From Henricia sp. BOLD:AAB3569 (Eukaryota; Echinodermata; Asteroidea; Spinulosida; Echinasteridae): DNA of 64,000 nucleotides. A program made the translations under genes and the position numbers. Positions 12,629-27,200 of the stretch are shown piece by piece. The notes under the pieces are model-generated. The model saw only the letters and a program-made list of their open reading frames with translations, had not been told where the DNA came from and ran no database searches. Location of the stretch: positions 496,001 through 560,000 of the forward strand of contig JBBELK010000216.1 of NCBI GenBank assembly GCA_037783545.1, written 5' to 3'. Within the stretch, counting starts at the first letter, position 1. Each line of letters opens with the position of its first letter.

Positions 12629-15106
12629 TCAAGCGAGTACAGTAAGCACCACCTGCCCCCTCGCTCGTTTCAAGACATCCACGGCCTGTTCGTGAGTCGC
12701 TGATTCCAAACTCTCTCCATTGACCGCGATGATCTGATCTCCACGTTTGAGTTCTCCGCTCACCGTAGCGGCACCCTTTTCAAATACCGTCTTGATGTAG
12801 ATTGGCAGATCTCCATGGGGACTGCCATGGCCACCCACGATACTGAAACCAAGACCGTCGAGTCCGCGTTGGAGCTCGACGGTTTTCAGCCGACCCGCTC
12901 TGAGGACGAGATGGTTTGAGAGAATTGACTGACAAAGTGAATACGTCATTTTTGTTGGTTGCCTAGGCAATTGGCTCTACACTAAAATCACTGAACCGTG
13001 TCCCTGTGCTTTTGCAATGGTACTTTTTCTGACGGCCATGATGTTTAGAGCCAATTGCCATGGCAACGCATGTCACACTTCGGCTGTCTATAGAAAGATG
13101 ACTAAAAGTGAGCAAAGGGTTCCTTGTAAAATCTCATTATCCCTAAAAAATCCTCCATTCATAAAAATCTCATGGCTAGAAAAAAAAAGTTAATAAATTC
13201 TTAATAAATTTATGTCTGTAAACTAGTGCTTCCCCAAGATGCAATGTTAAAACCTTTATAGAATGCTCGGGTTGAATTTGAACCCTTGACCTACATCAGA
13301 TGTTTAACTGAAGTAAAAACTGCAAAGTGTGTAAAAAACAAAATACAAAGTACACATTTTCTTTAACAGTCAAGAAAACTGTTTACAAAATAATTCAAGG
13401 GCAAAAATGATACCGCAACTAGTAATAATGCAAATCCAAAGTTTGAAAGAAATTTTCTGGGAGTCTTTATAGAAATATGAGAGAGTTTGCAGTTCTACTT
13501 AGCTAAATTTGAAGCACTTGTGACCTCAAACTAAAATAGACAGAGCAGGAAAAGGAACGCATTTTTTCCACTTAAACAAAAAAAAATAGTAAATTTGGGA
13601 GTAGGAATTTTCAGCACACTGAAGTTTTATGCAGTAACGCACAATAAAGCTGTTATGATAATATTTCGATGTCAGCTTAATTACAAAAGAAATTTTCAAA
13701 TTTTGATTAAACTGTAAATGTTTGTTTTGCTGCTCAGTCTTTATATTTTGACAAATAACACAAAAACTCACGCCGTCGCATCTACACTTGGTGTTACCGT
13801 GGCCTGCCTAACGCTAGCTTTAACCATGCCTTCCCCTTGAAGGTTCCTCAGGTTCTTTTGGTACCATTCCCTCATAGCTGGACTAAGATAACTGACGGCT
13901 AGTTGGACCACCCCCTTGGCAGACTTTAGAAGGTTGATAGCATTGTTATAGCTCATTCCAGCTACGCTTTGACCGTTGATAACCTCAATGCAGTCTAGAA
14001 CCTTGGATTAGGGAAAACAATTGAGACAGAAATCATGTTTGCAATATAAATTCAGATCGAACAAACAGCAGCCGATTTCACGAAACTTACGCAGTTGCGT
14101 AAGCCCACTTGCACAACATTTTATTGCGTAAGTTGTGCGACATTCCTCCGAAGATAACACGCAAGCTATGGGGCTTGCGCCATTTGTCAAAAGTTGCGCA
14201 AGCTGCGCAATGTTTTGTGAAATCGACTGCTGGAGTCACAGCTGGTTTTAATTTGCATTCATACCTTTGATAGTTTACGCAATGTAGTAGAGCATGTCAC
14301 GTGGGTGGTTTTTCATGCCCAAGGGTGGGGCATTTGACCCTTTGAAATAACATTTTCTGTGTATTTGTATACAAGACGCGCATGCTTTGCACACGAGGGT
14401 GGGAATTTTTGTCACCTAAATGTTGCCCCAAGGTTGGAGATTTTGTCACAAAAAAAGTGAGAATAGCCCAGGGGGGAAACAATTGATAAGTGCATTACAC
14501 TTGATCCAGAGCTCGGGATCAGCCTGGATCACAAACTGCGTGTAAACGCTTTCTGGACCAAATTGGCCCCGGATCAGACCACGAGATTTTGGTCTCGCCT
14601 TGGTGGAGAGTTCGATCCCGAGCTCGGGATCATTTTGCGGTTAGATAAGCAATTAATCTTTACCGCAACCTGCCACATCCGCTCCACAGCCGTAGCGGGG
14701 GAAAGTCTGCGAAATTCAAGTGGCCTTGTACACTGTATATGCATAACCCGTGCACACATTGATCAGTACATACATACATAGAGCATGACCTTTGACTCCA
14801 ACTTCTGGCACCACGCTCGAGATCAACTACAGAATGTAAACGCGGCACTCAGGATCATTGCGGTTCACAATGACACATTCTTATCAGGGGACCAATCTTG
14901 ATCCTGAGCTCGGGACCAGTGTAAACACGGTGTGAATTAAGCATCAAATACACACTTTACCTTGAGTTGTTTGTTCTTTTCGGCGCGACTGCCAGGGTTG
15001 ATAGATGCAATAATAAGGGGCACATCGCCCATGCAGCTGCCCTTACCACCGGTGATACTCAATCCTAAGGACTCACCAGGCACCTTCTCAAGTTCAACAT
15101 ACCGCA
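12629..15106 (-). CDS. MPDZ: MPDZ exons 38-40: PDZ12 and PDZ13
   Basis: Exons 15106-14961, 14001-13772 and 12899-12629 (stop TGA at 12631-12629), ending in phases 0, 2 and stop. PDZ12 (about 2324-2417) has [20 protein letters not shown] and [23 protein letters not shown]13 (about 2453-2538) has [20 protein letters not shown] and [20 protein letters not shown], and the protein ends VVLTVLA, as human ends VTLMVLS. Exon 39 could also terminate by reading into a TGA just past its donor, giving a 12-PDZ form if the intron were retained. Confidence 0.94.
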
Positions 15107-15225
15107 CTGAGACAAAAAGACAAGGAACCAGATTTACAATTGTACATTTGGAAAGGAAAATCATGGCCTTTTTTCAAATCTCGACTTGGGCTCAGGCTCA
15201 AGCTCCGGCTCCATGTAAACCACAT

Positions 15226-15256
<31 letters not shown>

Positions 15257-18200
15257 TAGACGGAGACGGAGCCGAGATTTGGAAAAGCCCCCATGTCGTT
15301 TACATTCTCAGTGACAATACATAACACAAACAAATTTAGGCTGTTCCTTTATTTACGATGGATGTCATAGATGAAATTCAGTTCAGAAATTGGACAAGTT
15401 GGATAAATAAAGTGCTATTCTCCTGACTTGAGATCCTCGTTGAACGCAATTTCATTTGTTTCTGCGCGGTGACACATTTCGGGATCCGGATTCGGATTTG
15501 AGACAAAACAAATGCGCCCTGAATATTGACTGATTGACTGATTTCAAGTTATCTGACAGTGTTATCTGACAGCAACTTGTAGAAACGACCATCATTTTCT
15601 GTTCGATTATTGTCTCTGAACTACAGGTTAAGCCAATGGCTGTAACTTGAAGTCAATAGAAGACACTAATGACAATGATATGGATTTATACCGCACACTT
15701 ATCCGGGGGAAATCCCGATCAAGGCGCCTACATTATCACCCTGATCATATGGCTCCATTAAATCACTCCATATACCATCTCAGCTCCCTGGGGAGTATAC
15801 AGCCCCGTACAACACGTAGACTTTCCTCAGATTTAGGTGTAGTTTAAAGATACAGCCACTGAAAGTGGACACAGACTTAGCTAATGAATCTGTGACATGT
15901 TTTGGGGGTACAGTGCTGCGACAACATGGTCCTAACATGGTCCTAACAATCCCTGATACCTTCTTTTGTCGGTGCTGATGGTGGAGTCCTAGCTTTGCTG
16001 TCCGAGTCTCCTTGTTTCTGCACTTGGCCTGGATTGGTCTTACGGCCGATTTCAAACAATACACGTCCTTCGGTTGCCTGCAAAGTAGCAGATTATAATA
16101 TGGGTTAAGGCAGAATCGTTACGATAATAAATAAAAAAATCAACAATCATACACAGTTGAATTTGAATTTTAAAGTCAATGACTTTCCTCGATCATGGGC
16201 ATTTTTCCACATTTGTATAAAAATAATTCACCTCGGCGGTCCCTGGGTTATAATCCCTAAAAATATAATCACTTAGATCACTTTCCATTTTACATATAAA
16301 AACAAAAGGCTTCTTTTTGCAAACACTGTCAAATACACTCCGAATATCTCAGTACGGAGAGCAATTCAAGCACAAACAATTTCCTATTTTTCCCCCAGAT
16401 TAAATGATTTTTGACAAAGTGGAAAATCCTTAGACCAACAGCAATATATTTTGATTTGTCCATTTATTTTGTCATAGTCTAATGCATTCTGACCTTGAGT
16501 AATGCAGAGACATCTTCCCTGGTAGCCTGCTGCACATCTTTACCATTGATAGATAGAATATGGTCGCCAGCTTTCAGGGTACCTTCTGCGTGTGCTGCAC
16601 TCCCTCTAAGAATCATGGACACCACGACACCTCGACCAGTTCTGGTTGACAGATTTGATAAAAGAGATAAGGCAACTATGTATTAACGAGCCTTTTCATG
16701 CTTTATTATTATTATTATTATTATTTCTTTCTGGTATTCATACCAAGGATTCCTCAATAGTGCTCATTGCACTGTCACTCGCAAGCGTGAGGAAACCCAT
16801 GAAGAATTAGAATTAGAAATGGCCAGAGACACCGGGGATGATCCCCCTTGCTCTTCACGAAAGAATGCTTTGGGATCTTTAGAGTGCGTTTCCATATTAC
16901 CTAACACACTGGACCAACGGCTTTACATCCCTTTCGAAGGATGGAGCAAGTGTGGTTGAGTGCCTTGCCCAAGGGCACAGGTACCGTAGCCGTGGGGAGG
17001 TTCGAGCCTGCAACCCCAAGTTTTCACCTATGATTGCGAGTCAATGACCTAAGCCGCTTGGCCACGGTACCCCTTTAACGCAAACAGTTGACGCATGTAG
17101 CTTTGACAAAAAGCGGCGTGGAGAGATTTTGGTGTAAACTGATGTACTGAAAACGACAAAAAACATTGCCGCCCAAATTAATTTTGTGGCTTTGACAACA
17201 CCCAAAGTTGACAAGAACAGTTGTAGCCTACATTTTGCCGACAATGTTAAAAAATTTAGACATATTGATACAAAGTGAAATCTGAAAGCAAAATTTGTAG
17301 CTTACGTTTTGCCGACGATGTTCAATCCGAGACTTCTCCCTTGTGTGCGCATGAGTTCTACGGTGAGTAATTCATCGTATTCCTCATTTGGCTTCTCTTC
17401 TTGTGGCACGTTGCTGGATTTCTCTATTTCTGCCACCACCTGCGGGTCACGAAACACCGTCAGGCATACGTAGGTTGGCGATTGTCGCAATGCCGCGATG
17501 GCTTGAGCGTGCTTTACATTCATCAAGTCGATGCTGTTGACCTGAAAAAGACAAACCAATAAATGTTTTTTACAGGTTTTCAACTCGAGAGTTCATATTT
17601 TTGTGTGTTCGGCAGTCTTTATATAAACTTTGTTATGCATTTCATAATAAAGCAAAATCCACAAAGTGCCCCAAACTGCCTTGCAGCTTTCTCCTCAAAG
17701 CGGTTTTCCTTGTATTTCTTTCACGGTCAACTCAGTTTCTGCAAAAACACCTTCAATTGAATTATAGGAACGTACTCATAGCTTGACTTATCCTCTTTTA
17801 AATCTTGTGTTCGGTAAGGGTGGCTACTATTGGATAACTCTGGTTATTGACCTTGACAAGGAACATTACTTGATACCAAAAAGCTCTAAGGAGTAATAAC
17901 ACACAATTTGTAACCTGTGAGTGCTACTGGGTTAACTGTGCATGCAACGAGAGAATAATCATATGGTCCTCATCGGGATTTGAACCCGAGACCTTTGATA
18001 CTCCAGTCAGTTGAGTTTTTTGGGGAAACCCGAGTCGTTGTCGTACCTCAATCAGTTGATCTCCCGGCCAAAGTCGGTTGTCTCGTGCCGCTGCCCCATG
18101 CTCATAGATCTCATGAACGACCACGATACTCTAAAAGAGAAAAAAACCATGACAATAATCAACGAAAAATCTAGAAAAATCTTCAATAATGTGAAATCTA

Positions 18201-21200
18201 TATTTCAGATTCTGGAAATAAAATAGATTTTCACGATAAAAACATATTTTTTTTAAATTGAAGGAATTGTGCACATAAATGCTTTCCAATGAAACAATTG
18301 AAACATTTTTTCCCCTAAATATTTAATGTAATATTCTTCACTGGTGTAGCCCTTCCCCGGGGATAACAGGGTTTGTTCCTGAATGTAAATTTATTACTTA
18401 CGACCTGCGTGTCTGTTCCTCCAACGATACTGAGTCCGAGTCCAGACTTTCCTTTGTCAATGATGATATCTGTCTGGACTCCAGGTACAATGGGGCAGGT
18501 GTATGGATCTGGCCCTACGGGTACAGGGGGAGTACGGACTGTAGATAGCATTGGTTTGGGGGTGGGGACTGGTTTAGGGGCAGGGACTGGTTTGGGGGCA
18601 GGAACTGGTTTGAGGGTGGGGGCTAGGGGTTTGGTGGGTGGAGGGATTGTTGGTTTGGGGGCAGATGCTGGGGGTTTGGTGAGAGGTGCGGTGGGTTTGG
18701 CAGTTGTGGGCTTTGGGGGAGGAGCAGTGACTTGGCTTGGTGGGGTTGGGGTTGAAGTGATTGTGGGTTTAGGGGGAGGGGGAGGGGCAGGCCGCGCAGG
18801 GGTCTTGGCAGGGGTTTTGGCAGGGGCAGGTGGTGCCTGGGAAGGGGACTCCTGCTCAGGGGTGGGAGCAGGGGTGGGAGCAGGGGTGGGAGCAGGGGTG
18901 GGAGCAGGGGACACCTGGGTAGGGGGTGCCTGGGCAGGGGGTGCCTTGGCAGGGGGTGCCTTGCCAGTGGGCACCTGGGCAGGGGCAGAAGGGGCAGAAG
19001 CGGAAACAAGGGCAGGGGCTTGAACAGGGGCAGGGGCGGTTGCGGGAACAGGGGCAGAGGACTGGACAGGGGCCTTGGTGGGGGCAGGGGTAGAGATTAG
19101 GGGTGGGGTAAAGATGGGGAGTGGGGCAGGAGTGGGGGCAGGGGCAGGAGTGGGGACAGGAGCTGGGGTGGTAGGAGCAAAAACGGGGTCAATGGCAGGC
19201 ACAGTTGCAGGTGCAGTGATCGGGATGGAAACGGGCGCCTCAATACCCACTACAGCAGGCTTTTTAAGATCCCTGGCTGGTTCTGAAAAACAAAAACATA
19301 TCACAAATTCACAACCAAATTGTTGACAAAGAAAATTACAATGAAGAACAAAATGTTGTTTGGTTGTTTGATTTCAATGGCAATTAGGCACCATACCAAA
19401 TATATTGCATTGCTACTTTGCTCAGTTGTACACCCATGTAACACCAAGAGAAAAAATTGAGTTTGTAAAGAAAACCAGAGGGAGTATACCACTGTGACTT
19501 ATAGCTCAGCTGGTAGAGCATCTGTCCAGAGAGCCAGAGGTCTTGAGTTTCAATTTTGATGAGAGTCCAGCAACATCCTATGTTGCTGGATAACAAATAT
19601 TGGACTGTACAAGGCATTGCCTTATGCTGTTATAGCAGTCGTCCACAGAACACACTTAATAAATGATAATAATCAAATTTCCTAACCGGATTCTTGGCTC
19701 TCGACTATCACTGGCTGGATAATGTCTTCCTTCTCCATATTTTCTCCGGTAACTTTCTTAACTTCAACCTCTTCCTCCTGCTCAAAACCTGCAACTTCAT
19801 CCATCTGATTTTTGTCTTCGTTCTCCCCTTTTACATCTCCTTCTCGTTCTGCCAAGTTGGCGCCTTCATTCTTTGTCTCATTCTTTGTGGCTTCGTACAC
19901 CTTAGGCCCCTCTGCCATCTTTTCTTTATCACCCACACTGTCTTCTAGACGTTCTTCTAGCAGCAAAGGCGGTGCCTGTTGGACCTCTCCGACTGTAGCC
20001 ATAACGATCACGTCCTCGATGACTTCTTCTTGTGGCTCTGTTCTTATTTCCTCTTTGGTAGATTGTAGAGGTTTCTCAAAAAGTTTCTCAGAGCCGACAG
20101 TCAAAGTGACCTGAACAGAGCGAGAGTTAAGATTTAATTATTTAAATTTGTAATTACTCAAATTTGTAAGACAGATGCAAACAATTAAGGCAATCTTCAG
20201 GTCATTTCATCTACAGTAGAATTCCAACAAAATAAAAATTCCTATCTTCAGTCCCTGTATCCATTGACTATTTCAGAGTGGCATAATCCTCCCGATTGTG
20301 TCAAAAGTGCTCTCACTTTAGACTCTTTTAAGACTCGTCTAGACAATGTAGATTTCAACCACCTTATGTGCATATCAAGATTTAGTTGCGGCCAGTAGCC
20401 ATGACAGCGTGATCTGCACGAGATAGCCCAGCTGATGGCGGTTGTGCAGTAGCTGATACAGATACAGGTCTTTCGGTCTATTTGCAGCTGTTGTGGTCTC
20501 TAAGAAATCTTACATTTAAGATTCTTCTAACTGCTTTCATTCCTTTCACTCTGTTCAGAATCCTTCCCCTGAATATTTTAGACGCTGACTCACCTTTCCC
20601 CGAGTTCCTTTTAGAACCTCAATAGCTTCACTCTTCTTAGTGTCCACGAGATTGTTGCCATCGACCGCTAAGATGTGATCACCGGACCGAAGACTGCCCT
20701 CCTGTCATTAACAAAAAATTATGCCAATCCTTTTTAAGCCAGCATTCTCACTGATTTAACATAATTTTTGAGTTAGATATTTGGACATAAATACCTCATG
20801 TGCAGAGCCTCCTGGTGTGATGTCTTTGATAAAAATTCCAAACTTTCCCTTGGGGTCCTTTTTCTCGTAGACGGCAAAGCCAAGTCCTTTGGCACCCTAA
20901 AAAAAGAACAAAATCAGGTCGTGACGTTATGAAAATTAGAGGTAGATTATAATAATAATAATAATAATAACAATCTTATATAGCGCCAAATGCCAGGGCC
21001 TCTAGGCGCTTCACAGTATAAACCAAAGTGATAACATACATATACATGTACATAGATAAAAAAAGATTAAACGTTAAAACCAAAGAGCATCATCAAGAGC
21101 ATCAAGTCTGGTAATACTGAACAAAAAGATGTGTCTTAAGCTGGGACTTGAAATTACTGATGGAATGAATTTGACGCATGCTGTTAGGAAGACCAGGTGT

Positions 21201-24200
21201 GCCGCTGAAAAAACAAATGATCTATCACCATAGAATTTTGTTGATGAGCGAGCAGGTACCCTCAATTGACAGTCCGATGATGATCTTAGAGACCTAGATG
21301 GGGTATACAACTGGACAAGGTCAGAAAGATAACCCGGATCTATGTTATGAATGGCCTTAAAGGTAAGTAAAAGAGTCTTAAATGCTAATCTTTGCTTGAC
21401 TGGAAGATTGATCTTTCCCGAGGTCAACTGGAGGGGCACCATGGCCAAATTTACGCAAAAATGCATACTGTTTATTATTAGTGAATACAAGCCTCATGAA
21501 ATTTAAGAGGATAGGGCATGCTGGCCAAGTTGGCCTCAGAAAGTGTATATCTTGAAGGAGCATCGAGGCCAACTCAGCAGGGCATGAGGCCATTGGCCTC
21601 AGTGGCCTTGGTTAATGTCGTGGCCTTGGTTAATGTCATGGCCTAGGATAGGGCATGCGGGCCAAGTTGGCCTCAGAAAGTGTATATCTTGAAGGAGCAT
21701 CGAGGCCAACTCAGCAGGGCATGAGGCCATTGGCCTGTGGCCTTGGTTAATGTCGTGGCCTTGGTTAATGTCATGGCCTAGGATAGGGCATGCGGGCCAA
21801 GTTGGCCTCAGAAAGTGTATATCTTGAAGGAGCATCGAGGCCAACTCAGCAGGGCATGAGGCCATTGGCCTTGGTTAATGTCAAGGCCTGATCCAATGTA
21901 AAGAATGAACAGCCAGAGAAATGTTTTAAAAACTAATAGAAATTAAAAAAAAGACTATAAAATGCAACAATGGGAAGAAATCTAGAATCTAAAATAAAAG
22001 CTTAAAATTAGAAAATGTTTGTACCTTGTTAATGGTGAAGGTATGCACATTCTCATAGGATGAAAATTCATTTTCAGATGTGACATCCACTGGTTCCAAA
22101 TCCAAGTTCTTTTGCTGTAAATAAGACAAATAATCTACGTAATCTGCATATTATAAATGTAAGTTTATCTACAGCTAAATACAGTAAATCCCTCAAAATA
22201 ATCACTTATTCATAAATTTTGATCGGAGAGTTTGAAGTACCGGTTTTCCCCAAATAGTTACCTTTTCAGAGGGGGCAGGAGTGAGTGGAGTAACAGCCAG
22301 CTGATCTATCGCCTGAGGGTGGCGCCTAACGACCAGTTCAACGATGCCGTTTTGGGGGATATCTTTAATGATTCCTGAAGCTTTTTGATGTGATCTGCCA
22401 AACACTGACACACCGTCTATCTGTGGATTTACAGAAACACACAAACAATCCAAACTCGCTATTGCCAATTTTGTTCCCGTTAATTCCGTGTTACAAATTT
22501 GTGGCTTGGAAATGTGCTTTTAGAAATGGGTTTCAAATATGGTTTTACACTGGGAAAACATTCTACAAATTCACATTTAAAAATTTAGTCTGGTGCCACA
22601 GAGCCTGGGCTATGTTTTTGCAGCCATAACTAGGATTATGTTTCTGACATAATCACTGTTTCAACTAATGGTCAGGTATGAGCTTCATCACTCACTAACA
22701 AATTTCTGGTTATGTTTGCAAAAACTTGATCCCAACAGACACTGTTTAGGAAAATATTTACACCACACCTCGCAAATTACAGTGACCATGAGACCATTTT
22801 GTGTGAAGCAAATTCAACATCGCTTGAAGTGTTGTTATTTAGGCAGTGCTTACAAGACTGGGCTACTTACGCTCAATATTTCATCAGCCACTTGCAGACG
22901 TTTGTCATGAGCAGCAGCGCCAGCGGGATCTATACCAACAATGAACACACTCTTCTTGGTACGATCTCGGTTACCAGCTAAGCTGTTGAAGTAACACAAA
23001 AATATGCATCAATGTTTAATTTTCAAGTTGAAACAATACAGCGAACAGCAGTTCACTTTATCATGTAGTTCATGTACATGTAGTATTATGCATGCACATG
23101 CTCGAGGCTACGTACATGCACTTCACTAAACCCGTTCTGTGTCTTCAGAAAGAATTTGTGCACACACTTCATGTAATCTAACTGCACATGCACTGTAGCG
23201 TGCTCCCTGCTGCAGACCAATTAGCCCTCAGCATTCTGAACACGTCATTACCGCCTTTTAGCCTTATACTATTGTCGATAGCGTCACCACGCCATTCTTG
23301 TGTTTTGCTCTGATGAGTGCAAGTCGAAAAGTGTTTTAGCATGTCTTTGTCGTTACTTATTTCTATTTTCCAATTTGGGTAGTCTCATGCATCGTACCCT
23401 AAACCTGTTGATTCTACAGGTTGTGCCCAGGCCATGCTATGGTGCATGTGCCCTGGTGCATGTGCCCTGGTGCATGTGCCCTGGTGCATGTGCCCTGGTG
23501 CATGTGCCCTGGTGCATGTGCCCTGGTGCATGTGCCCTGGTGCATGTGCCCTGGTGCATGTGCCCTGGTGCATGTGCCCTGGTGCATGTGCCCTGGTGCA
23601 TGTGCCCTGGTGCATGTGCCCTGGTGCATGTGCCCTGGTGCATGTGCCCTGGTGCATGTGCCCTGGGGCAGGGTACTTTGTTCTGAGACGCATGCAAGTA
23701 AAAATACAGTCAATAAAATGTCTTAGAGTGTGCAGCATACCTGATACCGAGACCCTTGGATGATTTGGTGAGATGGATAGCGAATATTTCTCCTCCTGGA
23801 TCAGTGGAATCGCCCTCACCTTCAATAAAAAGGAATGAATGCACTAAATCATTCAACTGGTACAGAATTAGGAAAAACGTATGGTACTCTATCAGGGTTT
23901 TCACAATTGACCCCAGCAATAGTGTGGGTGCCTGAGATAATTTTAAAACACAAGAAAATAATTGTAACAATAGAGGTTAGACACAGACTCGTCAGCAATG
24001 CGCAGGCGCCAAATTCGTGCTACGAAATACGCAGCTCCATAGCAAAGGCATGGAGCTGCGTATTTCGTGGCACAAATTTGGCGCGCGCGCATTGCTGACG
24101 AGCCTGTGCCTTTAAAACATAAAATATTTGACATATTTAGGCTAAAACAAGACAAACTGAAAACAAGACCAAAGCCACGGCCAAAATTACGGCACAGCAA

Positions 24201-27200
24201 AACCACAACTTACCATCTGCCTTGCCACTCTCCATATCCATTTCCTCATCCCCAGAGCCACTGAGAGACAGCTTGAACTACAATAAGAAAAGAGAATAAG
24301 GTTGTCCCAACACTCCTTAATATATGTCATGATAGACTACGAAAGTGTGACGTCAGTTAACAGGGTAACAGTTCACTGGTTTTAGTGTGCACCCAGTAAC
24401 CTCCGCAAGACACAAAGTGAGACATTTTCACTTCAGTTCTCTATTGCTGGCACAATAACAATGCTGAAGAACTAATGTTTGCAGTGTTAGTTATCTCATG
24501 AGCGCAAGTGGAATACGGCATAATGTATTGCATCTGCGTCAAAGTCCTCGTGGGATATGGGATGCAGATGCACGACATTATGCCGTATTCCACAAGCGCG
24601 AGTGGGATAACTAATTTATCTTCAAGCAAACTTGAGGCACTAATAATCGAAGATCGAAGCACCACTCCGCGCATAGAATCACGCGCATAACAAGCTGCAT
24701 CAGACGCACACGCGTCACGTTTGAATTGGCAGTAGTCTTGGAATACCATGGTGCATTTTACGCAGAGTGCAATATGAGAATCGGAAGAGGTATATGGAAC
24801 ATTATGGCACTGTTGGTTGCCATGGATCCAAGTTTGGTTGAAGATAAAACCAATTGTTTGAACTGCAGAATACAAAATTGCATTTTACCTCAAGTGCCAA
24901 AAATGGCGCCAAGTCAACTTCGTCATTGACCTTTAACACCTCTTTGACGACTCTGTCTTCTACCAAAGCAGGAGCCGCCTCAGTCTCCTTTATTTCCATG
25001 GCAACCACCTCCTCCTCAGGGCCGTTGATGACGGACTCTATTCCCATTGGCATCTGGTTTAAAAAGGAAAAAAGAAAAAATACATTTACTAATCACATTT
25101 AGGAAAATCAATTTCAGAGAAATGTTTTGAGGGGAAAGCAGAAAATTTAGTAGGCAAATCAAACTAAAATTAAATTTGACTTGTTTTGGTTCTCAAAACT
25201 TTTAACAAAGTGGCACCCACTTTTTGTGAAACTGGAAATGCTACACGAATATTCTTTTCAGATCCGTTTCCTACTTTTACAGTGTTTTCTCATTTCATTT
25301 TTGAACATGTCAGCTGTACTGAACTAATGCAATAAAAACTGAATCTTTACCACCAGCAGAAGCTCTTTTTTTAAATATTTGCATGCAATATTTCAAAAAT
25401 CAGAAATCATCCCATAACCCAAGTGCTATTACAAATTGGTATTCAGAACCTCAGTGCAAAATCACCCATGGGAACGAATTTGGTATTCCATGCAAAATTT
25501 GGTGCAGTTATGTTCCCAAACATTTCACCAAAATTCCAATTTATAAATAGCATTCAATTACATATTCAATGGAACGTCATGCATAATTATAACTTGGAAA
25601 CTATTTTATTATCTACTGAGTAAATAAACTTTCATTTCTGACCAAGAATGGCCAATTCAAACAATTTTAGTTCATCCTAATTTCTCTTATGAAACTGCTA
25701 AAATTCATTTACAGATTGAAAATAAATGTTAAAAAAGCTGATGCACATTAACAAGGGCAAACCACAATACAATGTTATGAATAATGTCCAATTGTCAACT
25801 TGCACAAATAAAGTGTTAGCTAACCGAGGTTAAAATGGACTTAAGAGGTCGTGTTCATATTACATTTGTCAGCATAATACATAACATTTTACAACAAAAA
25901 CCTCTTTGTGGAATATTTGTGTCAATATTTCTGTCAATATTTGTTAATTTTACAGGCTCATCTGTGCAACCTTTTCACATTCATAAAGCAAATTCAATAG
26001 CTGCAAGGATGCAAAACCAGGGGCAACAAACACCATGCAGGTCAAACTTTGACCAGGTTAAAAACAAATAAAACAGAAGCTAGAGTCAGGATACAAGACC
26101 AACAAATCTCTTGCACATTTATACAATGGTAGAATCAAAATTAACAAAGATGGAGTTTGGGGAGGTTGTAGAGGAAGGGGGTTTGGGAGAAAAACTCCTC
26201 ATTTTCCCTCCTGGGTTTACTAAATTTCAAGCTGTAGAAATGGGGGGAAAAAAACAAACAAAAAAGAAATTTCAAAATTTCAAAATCAAATTTGTAGAAA
26301 ATGTAAAAGAAAATAGAAATAAGGAGTAAAGACATTCTATGTCACATTTTCTGTGGGTGGAGCAAGGAGATGGAACAATGGGTGGGGCAAAAGGGTAGGG
26401 AAAGTGCAAACTCCTTGCTTCCCATTGGATCTACCAAATCATCAGTTTATAGCACACACCCTGAAATCCTCGACCTCAAACCACCAAGTTACCCCAAGTT
26501 AGTGTGTTTCTGGAGTGTGCAACCTTATAAAGTGATTAGAAACATACAAATAGATGAGTATTAGACACGTAAGGAAACTGTTGAGGACAGCTATGAACTG
26601 GGGAAGACCAATGACACAATAGGTGCACAACTTAGCACAATGCTGGTAGTGACAGGGCATTAGAGTGTAAATTTGCAATGAAAAGATAGACAATACTCAG
26701 AAGCATTAGCACAGGGTAAAACACTGCTGCTATAAAAACATACTACACAGAAACTGCTAGCAACAGAAACAACAGTTATTACATGCATGCAAAATAAAAT
26801 AAAAACAATAAAAATAAAAAATATAAATAAATAAATAAATAAAATAAAAAGTTAGATTAGTGGCTTTAGTGCTGTCGTGGCATCATGCAGGCAAAATGCA
26901 GAAGAATTATCAAAAACTGCCACTTCCTACCAGAGAACTAAGAAAGAAGAAGATGCTACAAGATGGCGGAGACAGACTGAAGTGTAGAACTTGAAAGATG
27001 CTACAACTTTCCATCGTTGTGTTCTCTACGCTGCAGGGTTACTACTAAATCTTGCAAACTGCAGGGTGGCGATGGGCTAAATCTTGATCACTAAAATGAA
27101 GGTGGCTCGTTTTTTGGGATTTTGGGTGAAAAAAAATGAGATAAGTGAAATGAAATGCACAATGTGTCATGTGATATGAATCTATTGTTGAATTTATGCA

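Noticed and set aside
18373-19023. 216-codon plus-strand ORF, Gly/Ala/Val-rich
   Set aside because: It is the antisense of the Pro/Ala-rich MPDZ exon 33; the minus strand has the conserved PDZ10 start and good splice sites.
23385-23825. Overlapping ORFs of 86-146 codons on both strands
   Set aside because: All are readings of the 14-bp array in its different frames; none has a splice context or homology.
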